Source: Lachnospiraceae bacterium
GTDB taxonomy: Bacteria; Bacillota; Clostridia; Lachnospirales; Lachnospiraceae
Length of the DNA stretch: 13,574 bases
NCBI GenBank assembly: GCA_017475845.1
Contig: JAFVEU010000249.1
Location: 1 to 13,574, forward strand
Direction: 5' to 3'
Shown here one piece after another: positions 7,236 to 13,574 of the stretch; position 1 is the stretch's first letter; each line of letters opens with the position of its first letter. Both the position numbers and the translations under genes were made by a program. Below the pieces are notes generated by a model. It ran no database searches and had not been told where the DNA came from. It saw only the letters and a program-made list of their open reading frames with translations.

Positions 7236-7964
7236 ATGCAGGCTTATATTGCTGAGTTTATTGGAACAGCTATTCTGGTTATCTTAGGTGACGGTGTATG
7301 TTGTAACGTAAATCTTGAAAAGTCTGGTTTTAAGGGCGGCGGCGCTGTTTACATCCTTATCGGATGGGGAATGGCAGTTATGGTTCCCGCATTCACTTTC
7401 GGCGGAGCTTCAGGTGCTCACTTCAATCCCGCTGTTACCATCGGTGCAGCTATCCGTGGCGGACTTTCATGGGGCCTTGTTCCCGGTTATATCATCGCTC
7501 AGATGCTGGGCGGCTTTGTTGGTGCTGCTATCCTTATGGTTCTTTTCGGAGATCATATCAAGGCTACCGCTGATGATGCCACAGTACGCGGCTGCTTCTG
7601 CACAGGACCTTCCATCCCTAACGTAGGGCTTAACTTCCTGTCAGAGTTCGTAGCTACATTCATTCTGGTATTCACCCTTGCTTCTATTCCCGGAGCAGCA
7701 GGTGCATCAAATGTCAGCTGGATCCTCGTATACGGCGTGATCGTTGCCTGCGGCGCTTCCTTCGGAGGACTTACCGGATACGCAATGAATGCTGCAAGAG
7801 ATTCAGCTCCCCGTTTTGCTTATCAGCTTCTCGGACCCAACAAGGGTAACAAGGATCCCAACTGGGGATATGGCTGGATCCCGCTTGTTGCTCCTATCTG
7901 CGGCGGTATCGTAGCTTCTGTTCTTCACAATGTTCTTACAGGCATGGGTGCCATTGTAATGTAA
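7236..7964 (+). CDS. glpF: Glycerol uptake facilitator (aquaglyceroporin, MIP family)
   Basis: This membrane channel lets glycerol and similar small polyols diffuse into the cell. The 242 residues hold about six hydrophobic segments in two halves, as expected for the family. The first half has SGAHFNPAVTIG with the NPA motif at 64-66. The second reads LTGYAMNAARDSAPR, so the usual second NPA is NAA at 185-187, while the following Arg188 and the glycerol-channel Asp189 are kept. The opening MQAYIAEFIGTAILVILGDG is typical of Gram-positive GlpF. ATG 7236 has AGGAGGT (7221-7227) eight bases upstream. It lies 117 bases after glpK and feeds substrate to it. A Pro-to-Ala change need not abolish the channel, since some MIP proteins vary here, but its effect is unknown. 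Confidence 0.95.
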   Translation: MQAYIAEFIGTAILVILGDGVCCNVNLEKSGFKGGGAVYILIGWGMAVMVPAFTFGGASGAHFNPAVTIGAAIRGGLSWGLVPGYIIAQMLGGFVGAAILMVLFGDHIKATADDATVRGCFCTGPSIPNVGLNFLSEFVATFILVFTLASIPGAAGASNVSWILVYGVIVACGASFGGLTGYAMNAARDSAPRFAYQLLGPNKGNKDPNWGYGWIPLVAPICGGIVASVLHNVLTGMGAIVM

Positions 7965-8013
7965 TAAAGCTTTCAAACAATCACATATTTATTGATTGCC
8001 AAAGGAATGGGAG

Positions 8014-8051
8014 AAACGGCGACGGAAGCATCAGGCTCCGTCGCTGTTTTT
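8014..8051 (+). terminator. Strong intrinsic terminator inside the operon, between glpF and glpA
   Basis: AAACGGCGACGGA (8014-8026) pairs with TCCGTCGCTGTTT (8037-8049), a 13-bp stem with one G-T pair and a ten-base loop, followed directly by a T tract (8047-8051). The glpA start lies only 36 bases beyond it and no promoter is evident in that gap. Downstream genes therefore depend on read-through or regulated antitermination. A smaller inverted repeat, CAATCA/TGATTG (7978-7983/7993-7998), precedes it. Confidence 0.85.
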
Positions 8052-8086
8052 AAAAAAGGTGTTGTACATTTAAGAAAGGAATGACT

Positions 8087-9544
8087 ATGACCTATGATTG
8101 CATAATTATCGGAGCGGGGGTAAGCGGCAGTGCTACTGCACGTGAGCTTTCCAAATATGATCTGAATGTCTGCGTCCTTGAAAAGGGCGAGGATGTCTGC
8201 TCCGGAACAAGTAAGGCAAACAGCGCCATTGTTCACGCAGGCTTTGACGCTGCCGAAGGTTCCCTTATGGCAAAGCTGAATGTTGAGGGGAATGAAATGA
8301 TGGGACAGCTTGCCGAAGATCTGGATATACCTTTCAAGAGGAACGGATCTTTGGTCGTCTGCATTCATGAAGAGGAAAAGGGAGGACTTCAGGATCTTTA
8401 TAACAGAGGCATAGCCAATGGCGTAAAGGATATGAGGATCCTGGACAAGAAGGAGCTCCATGAGATGGAGCCGAATCTTTCGGATCAGTGCTGTGCCGCC
8501 CTTTACGCTCCCACAGGCGGGATAATCTGCCCCTTCATGCTGAATATAGCAATGGCTGAGAATGCGGCCATGAACGGCGTTGATTTCTTCTTTAACACAG
8601 AGGCAGAGACCCTTAAGCGTGATGAAAACGGTATCTGGCATATCCGTACAAATAACGGTGAGTATAAGACAAAGTATGTGGTGAATGCTGCCGGTATCTA
8701 TTCCGACGTATTCCATAACATGGTTGCCGACAAAAAGATCCATATCACTCCCAGAAGAGGAGATTACTGCCTCCTGGATAAGGAAATGGGCGGCTTTGTT
8801 TCAAAGACCATCTTCCCTCAGCCCACCAAGCTGGGCAAGGGCGTTCTGGTTTCTCCCACTATCCACGGAAACCTGATCGTAGGTCCTACCGCCATTGATA
8901 TAGAGGATAAGGAAGCTACGGCTACCACGGCTGCCGGTATCAATGACCTCATCGCAAAGGGAGGCATGTACGTTGACAATCTTCCCGTTGCAAGGAAGGT
9001 GATCACCAGCTTTGCGGGACTCCGTGCTCATGAGGATGCACATGAATTCGTCATCGGCGAAGTCAAGGAAGCTCCGGGCTTTATCGACTGCGCCGGGATC
9101 GAGTCCCCCGGCCTTACCTCAAGTCCGGCTATCGGAAAGATGGTGGCAGGTATAGTATGTGATCTTGCACATCCCGAAAAGAAGGCAGACTGGAACGGCA
9201 AGAGGAAGGGTATCTTAAATCCTTCAGGTATGTCTGTTGAGGAAAGAAATGAGCTCATAAAGAAGGAACCCGCATACGGACAGATCATCTGCCGCTGCGA
9301 GTCCATTTCCGAAGGCGAGATCCTTGAAGCTATACGCAGACCTCTGGGTGCCCGCTCACTTGACGGCGTAAAGCGCCGCACAAGAGCCGGAATGGGAAGA
9401 TGCCAGGCAGGTTTCTGCTCACCCCGTGTAATGGAGATCATCAACCGTGAGCTGGGGATCCCCACAGAGAAGATCACGAAGAGCGGAGGCAAGTCTGTTA
9501 TCGCTCCCGAGCGCACAAAAGCAGGGAAAGGAGGAGAGGCATAA
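8087..9544 (+). CDS. glpA: GlpA-like FAD-dependent glycerol-3-phosphate dehydrogenase with [2Fe-2S] domain
   Basis: Likely the catalytic subunit that oxidises glycerol-3-phosphate to dihydroxyacetone phosphate. The 485 residues comprise an N-terminal DAO-type flavin domain (FAD loop GAGVSG at 9-14, second conserved stretch GTSKANSAIVHAGFD, then TPRRGDY and a C-terminal FAD segment ESPGLTSSPAIG) and a C-terminal BFD-like domain with four cysteines, C402, C404, C439 and C444 (CRC and CQAGFC), expected to bind [2Fe-2S]. I chose ATG 8087 because AAAGGA (8075-8080) is six bases upstream; ATG 8081 abuts it with no spacing. The stop overlaps the next start (TAATG), so translation is coupled. The family also includes other 2-hydroxyacid and amine oxidoreductases, but the position behind glpK-glpF supports glycerol-3-phosphate as substrate. 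Confidence 0.85.
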   Translation: MTYDCIIIGAGVSGSATARELSKYDLNVCVLEKGEDVCSGTSKANSAIVHAGFDAAEGSLMAKLNVEGNEMMGQLAEDLDIPFKRNGSLVVCIHEEEKGGLQDLYNRGIANGVKDMRILDKKELHEMEPNLSDQCCAALYAPTGGIICPFMLNIAMAENAAMNGVDFFFNTEAETLKRDENGIWHIRTNNGEYKTKYVVNAAGIYSDVFHNMVADKKIHITPRRGDYCLLDKEMGGFVSKTIFPQPTKLGKGVLVSPTIHGNLIVGPTAIDIEDKEATATTAAGINDLIAKGGMYVDNLPVARKVITSFAGLRAHEDAHEFVIGEVKEAPGFIDCAGIESPGLTSSPAIGKMVAGIVCDLAHPEKKADWNGKRKGILNPSGMSVEERNELIKKEPAYGQIICRCESISEGEILEAIRRPLGARSLDGVKRRTRAGMGRCQAGFCSPRVMEIINRELGIPTEKITKSGGKSVIAPERTKAGKGGEA

Positions 9545-10809
9545 TGTTATCATATGATATTGTTATCGTAGGCGGAGGCCCTGCGGGACTTGCGGCAGCT
9601 GTTGCGGCAAGGGAAGCGGGCACACAGTCGATCCTCATCCTTGAGCGTGACCATGAGCTGGGAGGAATCTTAAATCAGTGCATCCACAACGGTTTCGGAC
9701 TTCACACATTTAAGGAAGAGCTGACAGGCCCCGAATATGCATACCGTTTCATGGAGAAGGTGTTTGAACAGAAGATCGAGTATAAGCTGAACACCATGGT
9801 CATGGACATCTCTGCAGACAGGGTTGTCACCGCAATGAATAAGAAGGACGGCATGTTCGAGATTCAGGCCGGCGCGGTTGTACTAGCCATGGGCTGCAGG
9901 GAAAGGCCGAGGGGTGCCTTGAATATCCCGGGCTACAGGCCTGCAGGTATTTTCTCCGCAGGTACTGCACAGCGGCTTGTGAACATCGAGGGCTATATGC
10001 CCGGCCGTGAGGTTGTGATCCTGGGTTCCGGAGATATCGGACTGATCATGGCCCGCCGTATGACACTTGAGGGCGCAAAGGTAAAGGTGGTTGCCGAGCT
10101 TCTGCCCTTCTCAGGCGGCTTAAAGAGAAATATCGTACAGTGTCTTGATGACTTCGGCATCCCCCTTAAGCTCTCCCACACCGTTGTGGATATCGAGGGG
10201 AAGGAACGGGTTTCCGCAGTTACCATAGCCGAGGTGGGGCCCGACATGAAGCCCATCCCCGGTACGGAAGAGAGATATACCTGTGATACCCTCCTTCTTT
10301 CCTGCGGACTTATTCCGGAGAACGAGCTTTCAAAGAGCGCAGGGGTAGAGCTAAATCCCGTTACCAGCGGTCCTGTAGTAAACGAGTCCTTAGAGACCAG
10401 TATTCCCGGCGTATTTGCCTGCGGAAACGTGCTCCATGTACACGACCTGGTTGACTTCGTTTCCGAGGAAGCAAAGAAGGCCGGAGAAAACGCTTCCAAA
10501 TATGTCCGGAAGACTCTGGCTTCCTCCGATAAGGAATCCATTAAGCTCGTTGCCACCGAAGGCGCACGCTACACGGTTCCCGTTACCATCAATACCGACA
10601 GGATGGATGATCTTCTTACCGTACGTTTCCGTGTGGGTGCGGTATTCCAGGATTCCTATGTCAGCGTATATTTTGATGATGAGCGGATCATGCACTTAAA
10701 GAAACGCATCATGGCTCCCGGGGAGATGGAGCAGGTTATCCTCCAGAAGAAGAAGCTTGCGGAATATCCTGACCTGAAGACCATCACCATCAAGATAGAG
10801 AAAGAATAA
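9544..10809 (+). CDS. FAD/NAD(P)-binding oxidoreductase, GlpB-like partner of the GlpA-like protein
   Basis: A 421-residue flavoprotein of the pyridine-nucleotide-disulphide reductase fold. Motifs: FAD loop VGGGPAGLAAA (9-19), a second dinucleotide loop LGSGDIGLIMARR (160-172) expected to bind NAD(P), and the C-terminal FAD contact GVFACGNVLHVHD from residue 289. The classical CxxC redox disulphide is absent; only one Cys lies in the corresponding region (NQCIHNGFG, C46). A small C-terminal domain (about 340-421) follows. The start codon overlaps the glpA stop by one base, with GGAGG inside the end of glpA, indicating coupled translation and probably a 1:1 complex. It differs from E. coli GlpB in having a clear second nucleotide-binding loop, so NAD(P) may be the acceptor or donor in this complex; that is inference. 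Confidence 0.85.
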   Translation: MLSYDIVIVGGGPAGLAAAVAAREAGTQSILILERDHELGGILNQCIHNGFGLHTFKEELTGPEYAYRFMEKVFEQKIEYKLNTMVMDISADRVVTAMNKKDGMFEIQAGAVVLAMGCRERPRGALNIPGYRPAGIFSAGTAQRLVNIEGYMPGREVVILGSGDIGLIMARRMTLEGAKVKVVAELLPFSGGLKRNIVQCLDDFGIPLKLSHTVVDIEGKERVSAVTIAEVGPDMKPIPGTEERYTCDTLLLSCGLIPENELSKSAGVELNPVTSGPVVNESLETSIPGVFACGNVLHVHDLVDFVSEEAKKAGENASKYVRKTLASSDKESIKLVATEGARYTVPVTINTDRMDDLLTVRFRVGAVFQDSYVSVYFDDERIMHLKKRIMAPGEMEQVILQKKKLAEYPDLKTITIKIEKE

Positions 10810-10823
10810 AGGAGGCAGATATA

Positions 10824-11189
10824 ATGGAAACAAGAGAATTAACCTGTATAGGCTGCCCCATGGGCTGTCAGATAACAGTTCAGCTTGACAAGGGAGAAGT
10901 GGTAAGTGTCGAGGGAAATACCTGTGAAAAGGGCGATATCTATGCCCGCAAGGAAGTGACGAATCCCACCAGGATCGTTACCAGTACCGTGGTCATAAAC
11001 GGCGGCGACAAGGAAAGGCTTCCCGTCAAGACAAAGAACGATATCCCCAAGGACAAGATCTTCGACGTAATGAAAGATATTGACGCGGTTACCGTGGATG
11101 CTCCGAAGAAGATCGGTGATGTGATCATTGATAACGTTGCCGGCACGGGAGTTGCGGTCATCGCCACGAGAAACGTAGAAATCGAATAG
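10824..11189 (+). CDS. DUF1667 protein, probable [4Fe-4S] electron-transfer subunit
   Basis: A 121-residue soluble protein with cysteines C8, C11, C15 and C34 arranged C-x2-C-x3-C-x18-C (CIGCPMGC and GNTCEKGD). I assign it to DUF1667, a family of unknown function often found beside such flavoproteins. The spacing, the VEGNTCEKG segment, the Lys after the last Cys and the NPTRIV stretch resemble the N-terminal [4Fe-4S] domain of molybdopterin oxidoreductases, without any cofactor-binding domain. The start ATG has GGAGG (10811-10815) eight bases upstream, 14 bases after the preceding stop. It is the last operon gene and no GlpC-like protein follows, so it may take over the iron-sulfur electron-transfer role. 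Its last codons and TAG stop lie inside a 15-bp inverted repeat. Confidence 0.85.
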   Translation: METRELTCIGCPMGCQITVQLDKGEVVSVEGNTCEKGDIYARKEVTNPTRIVTSTVVINGGDKERLPVKTKNDIPKDKIFDVMKDIDAVTVDAPKKIGDVIIDNVAGTGVAVIATRNVEIE

Positions 11190-11214
11190 TCACGAAGTTA
11201 CTATTCGATTTCTA
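11176..11214. repeat. Perfect 15-bp inverted repeat overlapping the DUF1667 stop codon
   Basis: TAGAAATCGAATAGT (11176-11190) and ACTATTCGATTTCTA (11200-11214) are exact reverse complements around a nine-base centre. The left arm encodes the last residues and stop of the upstream gene. There is no T tail, so it is not an ordinary terminator. It begins a cluster of palindromic elements. Confidence 0.9.
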
Positions 11215-11247
11215 ACGAGCAAAAATATCAGGGATGTTTTTGCGAGT
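11213..11247. repeat. Short repeat element copy 1 (hairpin)
   Basis: Starts with TAACGAGCAAAAA (11213-11225) and ends with TTTGCGAGT (11239-11247). GCAAAAATATC (11219-11229) pairs with GATGTTTTTGC (11233-11243), 11 pairs with one G-T and a three-base loop. The start and end sequences recur at 11362-11391. Confidence 0.75.
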
Positions 11248-11256
11248 ATCGGAATA

Positions 11257-11289
11257 AAAAACGCCCCGGACCAGTGCCGGGGCGTTTTT
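11257..11289. terminator. Bidirectional intrinsic terminator ending the glp operon
   Basis: AAAAACGCCCCGG (11257-11269) and CCGGGGCGTTTTT (11277-11289) form a perfect 13-bp stem with a seven-base loop. The A run on the left and T run on the right give a U tail on either strand. It is the first clear terminator after the DUF1667 gene. Confidence 0.92.
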
Positions 11290-11294
11290 ATGGA

Positions 11295-11323
11295 CAGGGG
11301 AGGGACGGACCGTCCCTCCCCTG
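11295..11323. repeat. REP-like 14-bp GC-rich palindrome
   Basis: CAGGGGAGGGACGG (11295-11308) and CCGTCCCTCCCCTG (11310-11323) are exact reverse complements with a single A between. No T tail follows. The form resembles dispersed repetitive extragenic palindromes; whether it is repeated elsewhere cannot be seen in this window. Confidence 0.8.
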
Positions 11324-11331
11324 CTGATGCA

Positions 11332-11360
11332 TTGCATAGTGAGACAAAAAAGCTTATCAT
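11332..11360 (+). promoter_or_regulatory. Possible promoter of the surface protein gene
   Basis: TTGCAT (11332-11337) and TATCAT (11355-11360) are separated by 17 bases. The -35-like hexamer is the same as that proposed for the glp operon. A start near 11367 would place the second repeat hairpin and an approximately 95-base leader before the gene. The call is tentative; TATAAC at 11360-11365 or 11398-11403 are alternatives without a fitting -35. Confidence 0.45.
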
Positions 11361-11361
11361 A

Positions 11362-11391
11362 TAACGAGCAAAAAGCGAAGCGTTTGCGAGT
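11362..11391. repeat. Short repeat element copy 2 (hairpin)
   Basis: Begins with TAACGAGCAAAAA (11362-11374), identical to 11213-11225, and ends with TTTGCGAGT (11383-11391), identical to 11239-11247. GCAAA/TTTGC (11368-11372/11383-11387) with inner GC/GC pairs form a weaker hairpin around GAA. The inner sequence differs from copy 1, so only the ends are conserved. Confidence 0.75.
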
Positions 11392-11463
11392 CTAACCTAT
11401 AACCGAAAACAGACCTGCCCGGGAAGGACACAGAACGGGTTACAGGATGGAGGATATAAAAAG

Positions 11464-13574
11464 ATGTTTAAGAAGCGCCGTGAAAAAATAAAGACAGCGT
11501 TGAAGACCGGAATGACAGCCATTTTGGGAGCACTGTTACTTCTGATAATGGCGGTGCCGGTGTATGCGGAAGATGAAGTAGAGAAAAACGGAGAAGTCAC
11601 CACCGTGACTGAAGCCTTTAAGAATGTGCAGGCCGGCGACGAATTCACTCTGCTCCGGGATGTTGTAATAAATGAGAGCATAAAAATCAATGCCGGCAGC
11701 GAGGGAAACCCGGTTATCCTGGACCTTAACGGACACGGGATCAGTGCAAATGCAACTGAAAATGCTCCATTCAGCGTCATCACCGTAGAAAACAAGGGAT
11801 ACCTGAAGATAGAGGACAGTGGAAATGAACCCAATACTCAATATTACATAGTTAATGACCCCGATACAAACGGAGCAGGGCTTGCTACGGTATGCGATGA
11901 AGCTGCATATAATTCGTTCAACGGAACAAAGGGAACCTTCACCGGAGGATATATCACGGGAGGGAAGGGTAATAAATATGGTCTTGCCGGAGGGTCGAAC
12001 GAATATAGAGGCGGCGGAATAGACGTTTATGGTACCTTGAATATGATTGGCGGCACTGTCATCGGAAATGAAGCAAAGGAGCATGTCGGCGGGATATATG
12101 CATATATTAATTCTTATATTGAAATAAAAGACAGCACTATAAGCGGTAATCGTGCAGGGAATACTGGCGGTGGGATTCACGCCTTCAGCTCCGGATTAGT
12201 ATCAAGTGACAGCCGGATAACCGGAAACTCTGCAGAACAGGGCGGAGGCATATTCCTTCAGAGTAGTAACTATTCTAATGAAATAAATAATACAGTTATT
12301 TGCAGAAACAAAGCAGCGGTCTGGGGTGGAGGCGCATATATCGATGTACAAAATGGTTCTTTCACTATGAATGGCGGGGAGATATGCAATAATGAAATAA
12401 TCTATAAAGATGGATTTTCTGATCCATTGGGCGGAGGCGTACACCTCTTCCTCGGAGAATTCAATATGAACGGCGGAAGGATCTGTAATAATAAAATTGA
12501 GGGATCCGGTTCCTGTAAAGGCGGAGGCGTGTGTGTTAATGCAAATAACACCACCGTATTTTCTGTTTCCGGCAATGCGGTCATTACAGATAATATGTGC
12601 GAAACAAGTCCCGATAATGTCTGTCTGCGGGAAGATACAGATGAAAACGGTAATAAAATTGTTAAAAACATCACTGTAAACGGAAGCCTTGCAGGCGAAA
12701 GCCGTATCGGTGTTACTACCGAAATTGACGAAACGCGCACCTTCACATCAGGCTTACCGGGAAAGGGCAGCGTATCAAACTTCTTCAGCGACAAGGAAGG
12801 CCTTGGGGTTTTTCCGGATGATGATAACGAGGCTGCAATGGCTAAGAAGCTGACAGTTACATTCAATTCCAATGACGGAAATGATATTAGCGTTTTTCAG
12901 ACGGTGGGGAAGGATCTCCATGCAGCCTTAAGCGCAAATTCCTTTGTCCCGCCTTCAGATTCATATTTCGATGGATGGGCAGAGACAGAAAGCGGGAAGA
13001 AGGTTTATGGTGATGGCGGAACTGTTTATTTTACAGCAGATACTGTTTTTTACGCCAGGTGGCCTTTTGGCGTTACAGTAAAAAATGGAACTGTTGCCGG
13101 CACCGGTAAATGTGTGAAGGGCGAGACCGTAGAGATAAAAGCAAATGACCTCGAAAGAAAGAGATTTATAAAGTGGACAACTGATGACGGGGTAACCTTT
13201 GATAATCCCGTTTCAGCAACGACCACATTTACGATGCCGGCAAAGACCGTGACAGTTTCAGCGACATACGAGGATATACCCAATTCCGATGTGATCGTCA
13301 AAAAGGCTCCGAAAGGAGTGGCAGGCCTGAAATACAATGGCGGGGAGCAGGAGCTTATAACCGCCGGAGAAGTGGAAGGCGGTACACTTCTTTATGCTTT
13401 GGGGGAATCCGGAGCCTTCGGGACTGAGATTCCAAAGGCTGTAGAAGCCGGTGATTACGCCGTATTCTGGTATGTCAAAGGGGACGACTATTATAATGAC
13501 ACTGAAAAGGCGAGGATAGATGTCTCCATCGGAAAGGCGGAGGAGGAAGAGAAGAAGGACGAAGAAGAAAAGAA
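11464..13574 (+). CDS. Secreted beta-helix surface protein with InlB-type repeats, 3'-truncated by window edge
   Basis: An open frame of 703 codons runs off the window. ATG 11464 has GGAGGA (11449-11454) nine bases upstream. Residues 1-35 are a signal peptide: basic MFKKRREKIK, hydrophobic core about 16-33, probable cut after VYA35. About 85-420 look like a right-handed parallel beta-helix, with coils repeating a GN/NN turn and a GGG(I/V/A) strand: GGGIDVYG, GGIYAY, GGGIHAF, GGGIFLQ, GGGAYID, GGGVHLF, GGGVCVN. Residues about 463-533 resemble a Listeria-Bacteroides (Flg_new) repeat (LTVTFNSNDG to FYARW), and about 536-602 a divergent InlB B-repeat (FIKWTTDDG, TFTMPAKTVTVSATY). Another domain of about 610-690 follows, then a Glu/Lys-rich linker. 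No anchor motif is visible because the C-terminus is missing. The exact role is unknown; adhesion or glycan binding is a guess. Confidence 0.88.
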   Translation, partial: MFKKRREKIKTALKTGMTAILGALLLLIMAVPVYAEDEVEKNGEVTTVTEAFKNVQAGDEFTLLRDVVINESIKINAGSEGNPVILDLNGHGISANATENAPFSVITVENKGYLKIEDSGNEPNTQYYIVNDPDTNGAGLATVCDEAAYNSFNGTKGTFTGGYITGGKGNKYGLAGGSNEYRGGGIDVYGTLNMIGGTVIGNEAKEHVGGIYAYINSYIEIKDSTISGNRAGNTGGGIHAFSSGLVSSDSRITGNSAEQGGGIFLQSSNYSNEINNTVICRNKAAVWGGGAYIDVQNGSFTMNGGEICNNEIIYKDGFSDPLGGGVHLFLGEFNMNGGRICNNKIEGSGSCKGGGVCVNANNTTVFSVSGNAVITDNMCETSPDNVCLREDTDENGNKIVKNITVNGSLAGESRIGVTTEIDETRTFTSGLPGKGSVSNFFSDKEGLGVFPDDDNEAAMAKKLTVTFNSNDGNDISVFQTVGKDLHAALSANSFVPPSDSYFDGWAETESGKKVYGDGGTVYFTADTVFYARWPFGVTVKNGTVAGTGKCVKGETVEIKANDLERKRFIKWTTDDGVTFDNPVSATTTFTMPAKTVTVSATYEDIPNSDVIVKKAPKGVAGLKYNGGEQELITAGEVEGGTLLYALGESGAFGTEIPKAVEAGDYAVFWYVKGDDYYNDTEKARIDVSIGKAEEEEKKDEEEK

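Noticed and set aside
8081..8086. ATG 8081 as glpA start
   Set aside because: AAAGGA ends at the base before it, leaving no spacing; ATG 8087 is six bases away and two codons later.
7973..8743. 256-codon minus-strand frame opposite glpA
   Set aside because: It is a shadow of glpA codons and runs through the internal terminator; the translation shows no recognisable domain.
9993..10556. 187-codon minus-strand frame opposite the second flavoprotein
   Set aside because: Serine-rich antisense shadow of a clear coding gene.
11398..11403. TATAAC as -10 box for the surface protein gene
   Set aside because: No acceptable -35 element lies 16-18 bases upstream; the pair at 11332/11355 fits better.
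11536..12180. 214-codon minus-strand frame opposite the surface protein
   Set aside because: The plus strand has a start, ribosome site, signal peptide and recognisable repeats; the minus frame has none.
1..13574. tRNA, rRNA, CRISPR array or transposase
   Set aside because: No cloverleaf, regularly spaced repeat array or transposase-like frame was seen; the repeats at 11176-11391 are too few and irregular for CRISPR.

Overview
This window looks like chromosomal DNA from an anaerobic low-to-mid-GC Firmicute, most likely a Clostridia/Lachnospiraceae-type organism. The signs are strong AGGAGG ribosome sites, a GlpP-type antiterminator, a glycerol operon carrying a DUF1667 gene, GC-rich U-tailed terminators and a signal-peptide-bearing beta-helix surface protein. 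All genes run on the + strand. The genus cannot be fixed from the sequence alone.

Bases 1-4508 hold the 3' part of lysA (diaminopimelate decarboxylase, lysine synthesis) and complete carB (carbamoyl phosphate synthetase large subunit). They are 66 bases apart, probably cotranscribed, and closed by a GC-rich terminator.

Bases 4509-11289 form a glycerol utilisation operon: AT-rich upstream DNA, a promoter, a leader with an intrinsic terminator, then glpP, glpK, glpF, a glpA-like FAD/[2Fe-2S] oxidoreductase, a second FAD/NAD(P)-binding flavoprotein and a small four-cysteine DUF1667 protein. In the inferred pathway GlpF admits glycerol, GlpK phosphorylates it, and the last three proteins oxidise glycerol-3-phosphate and pass the electrons on. 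GlpP would sense glycerol-3-phosphate and let transcription pass the leader terminator. A second strong terminator between glpF and glpA may lower expression of the dehydrogenase part. The operon ends at a bidirectional terminator.

Bases 11176-11391 are a dense cluster of palindromes and short repeats. They include a 15-bp inverted repeat overlapping the DUF1667 stop codon, two hairpins sharing a 13-base direct repeat, the terminator, and a near-perfect 14-bp GC-rich palindrome. From 11464 to the window end runs an unfinished gene for a large secreted protein: signal peptide, parallel beta-helix of GGG(I/V) repeats, InlB-type repeats and a charged Glu/Lys linker.

Points most worth a second look are the glp leader (terminator, a possible 15-residue leader peptide and a pairing that would mask its ribosome site), the DUF1667 protein's resemblance to the iron-sulfur domain of molybdopterin oxidoreductases, GlpK lacking both well-known regulatory sites, GlpF with NAA in place of the second NPA, and the palindrome cluster.
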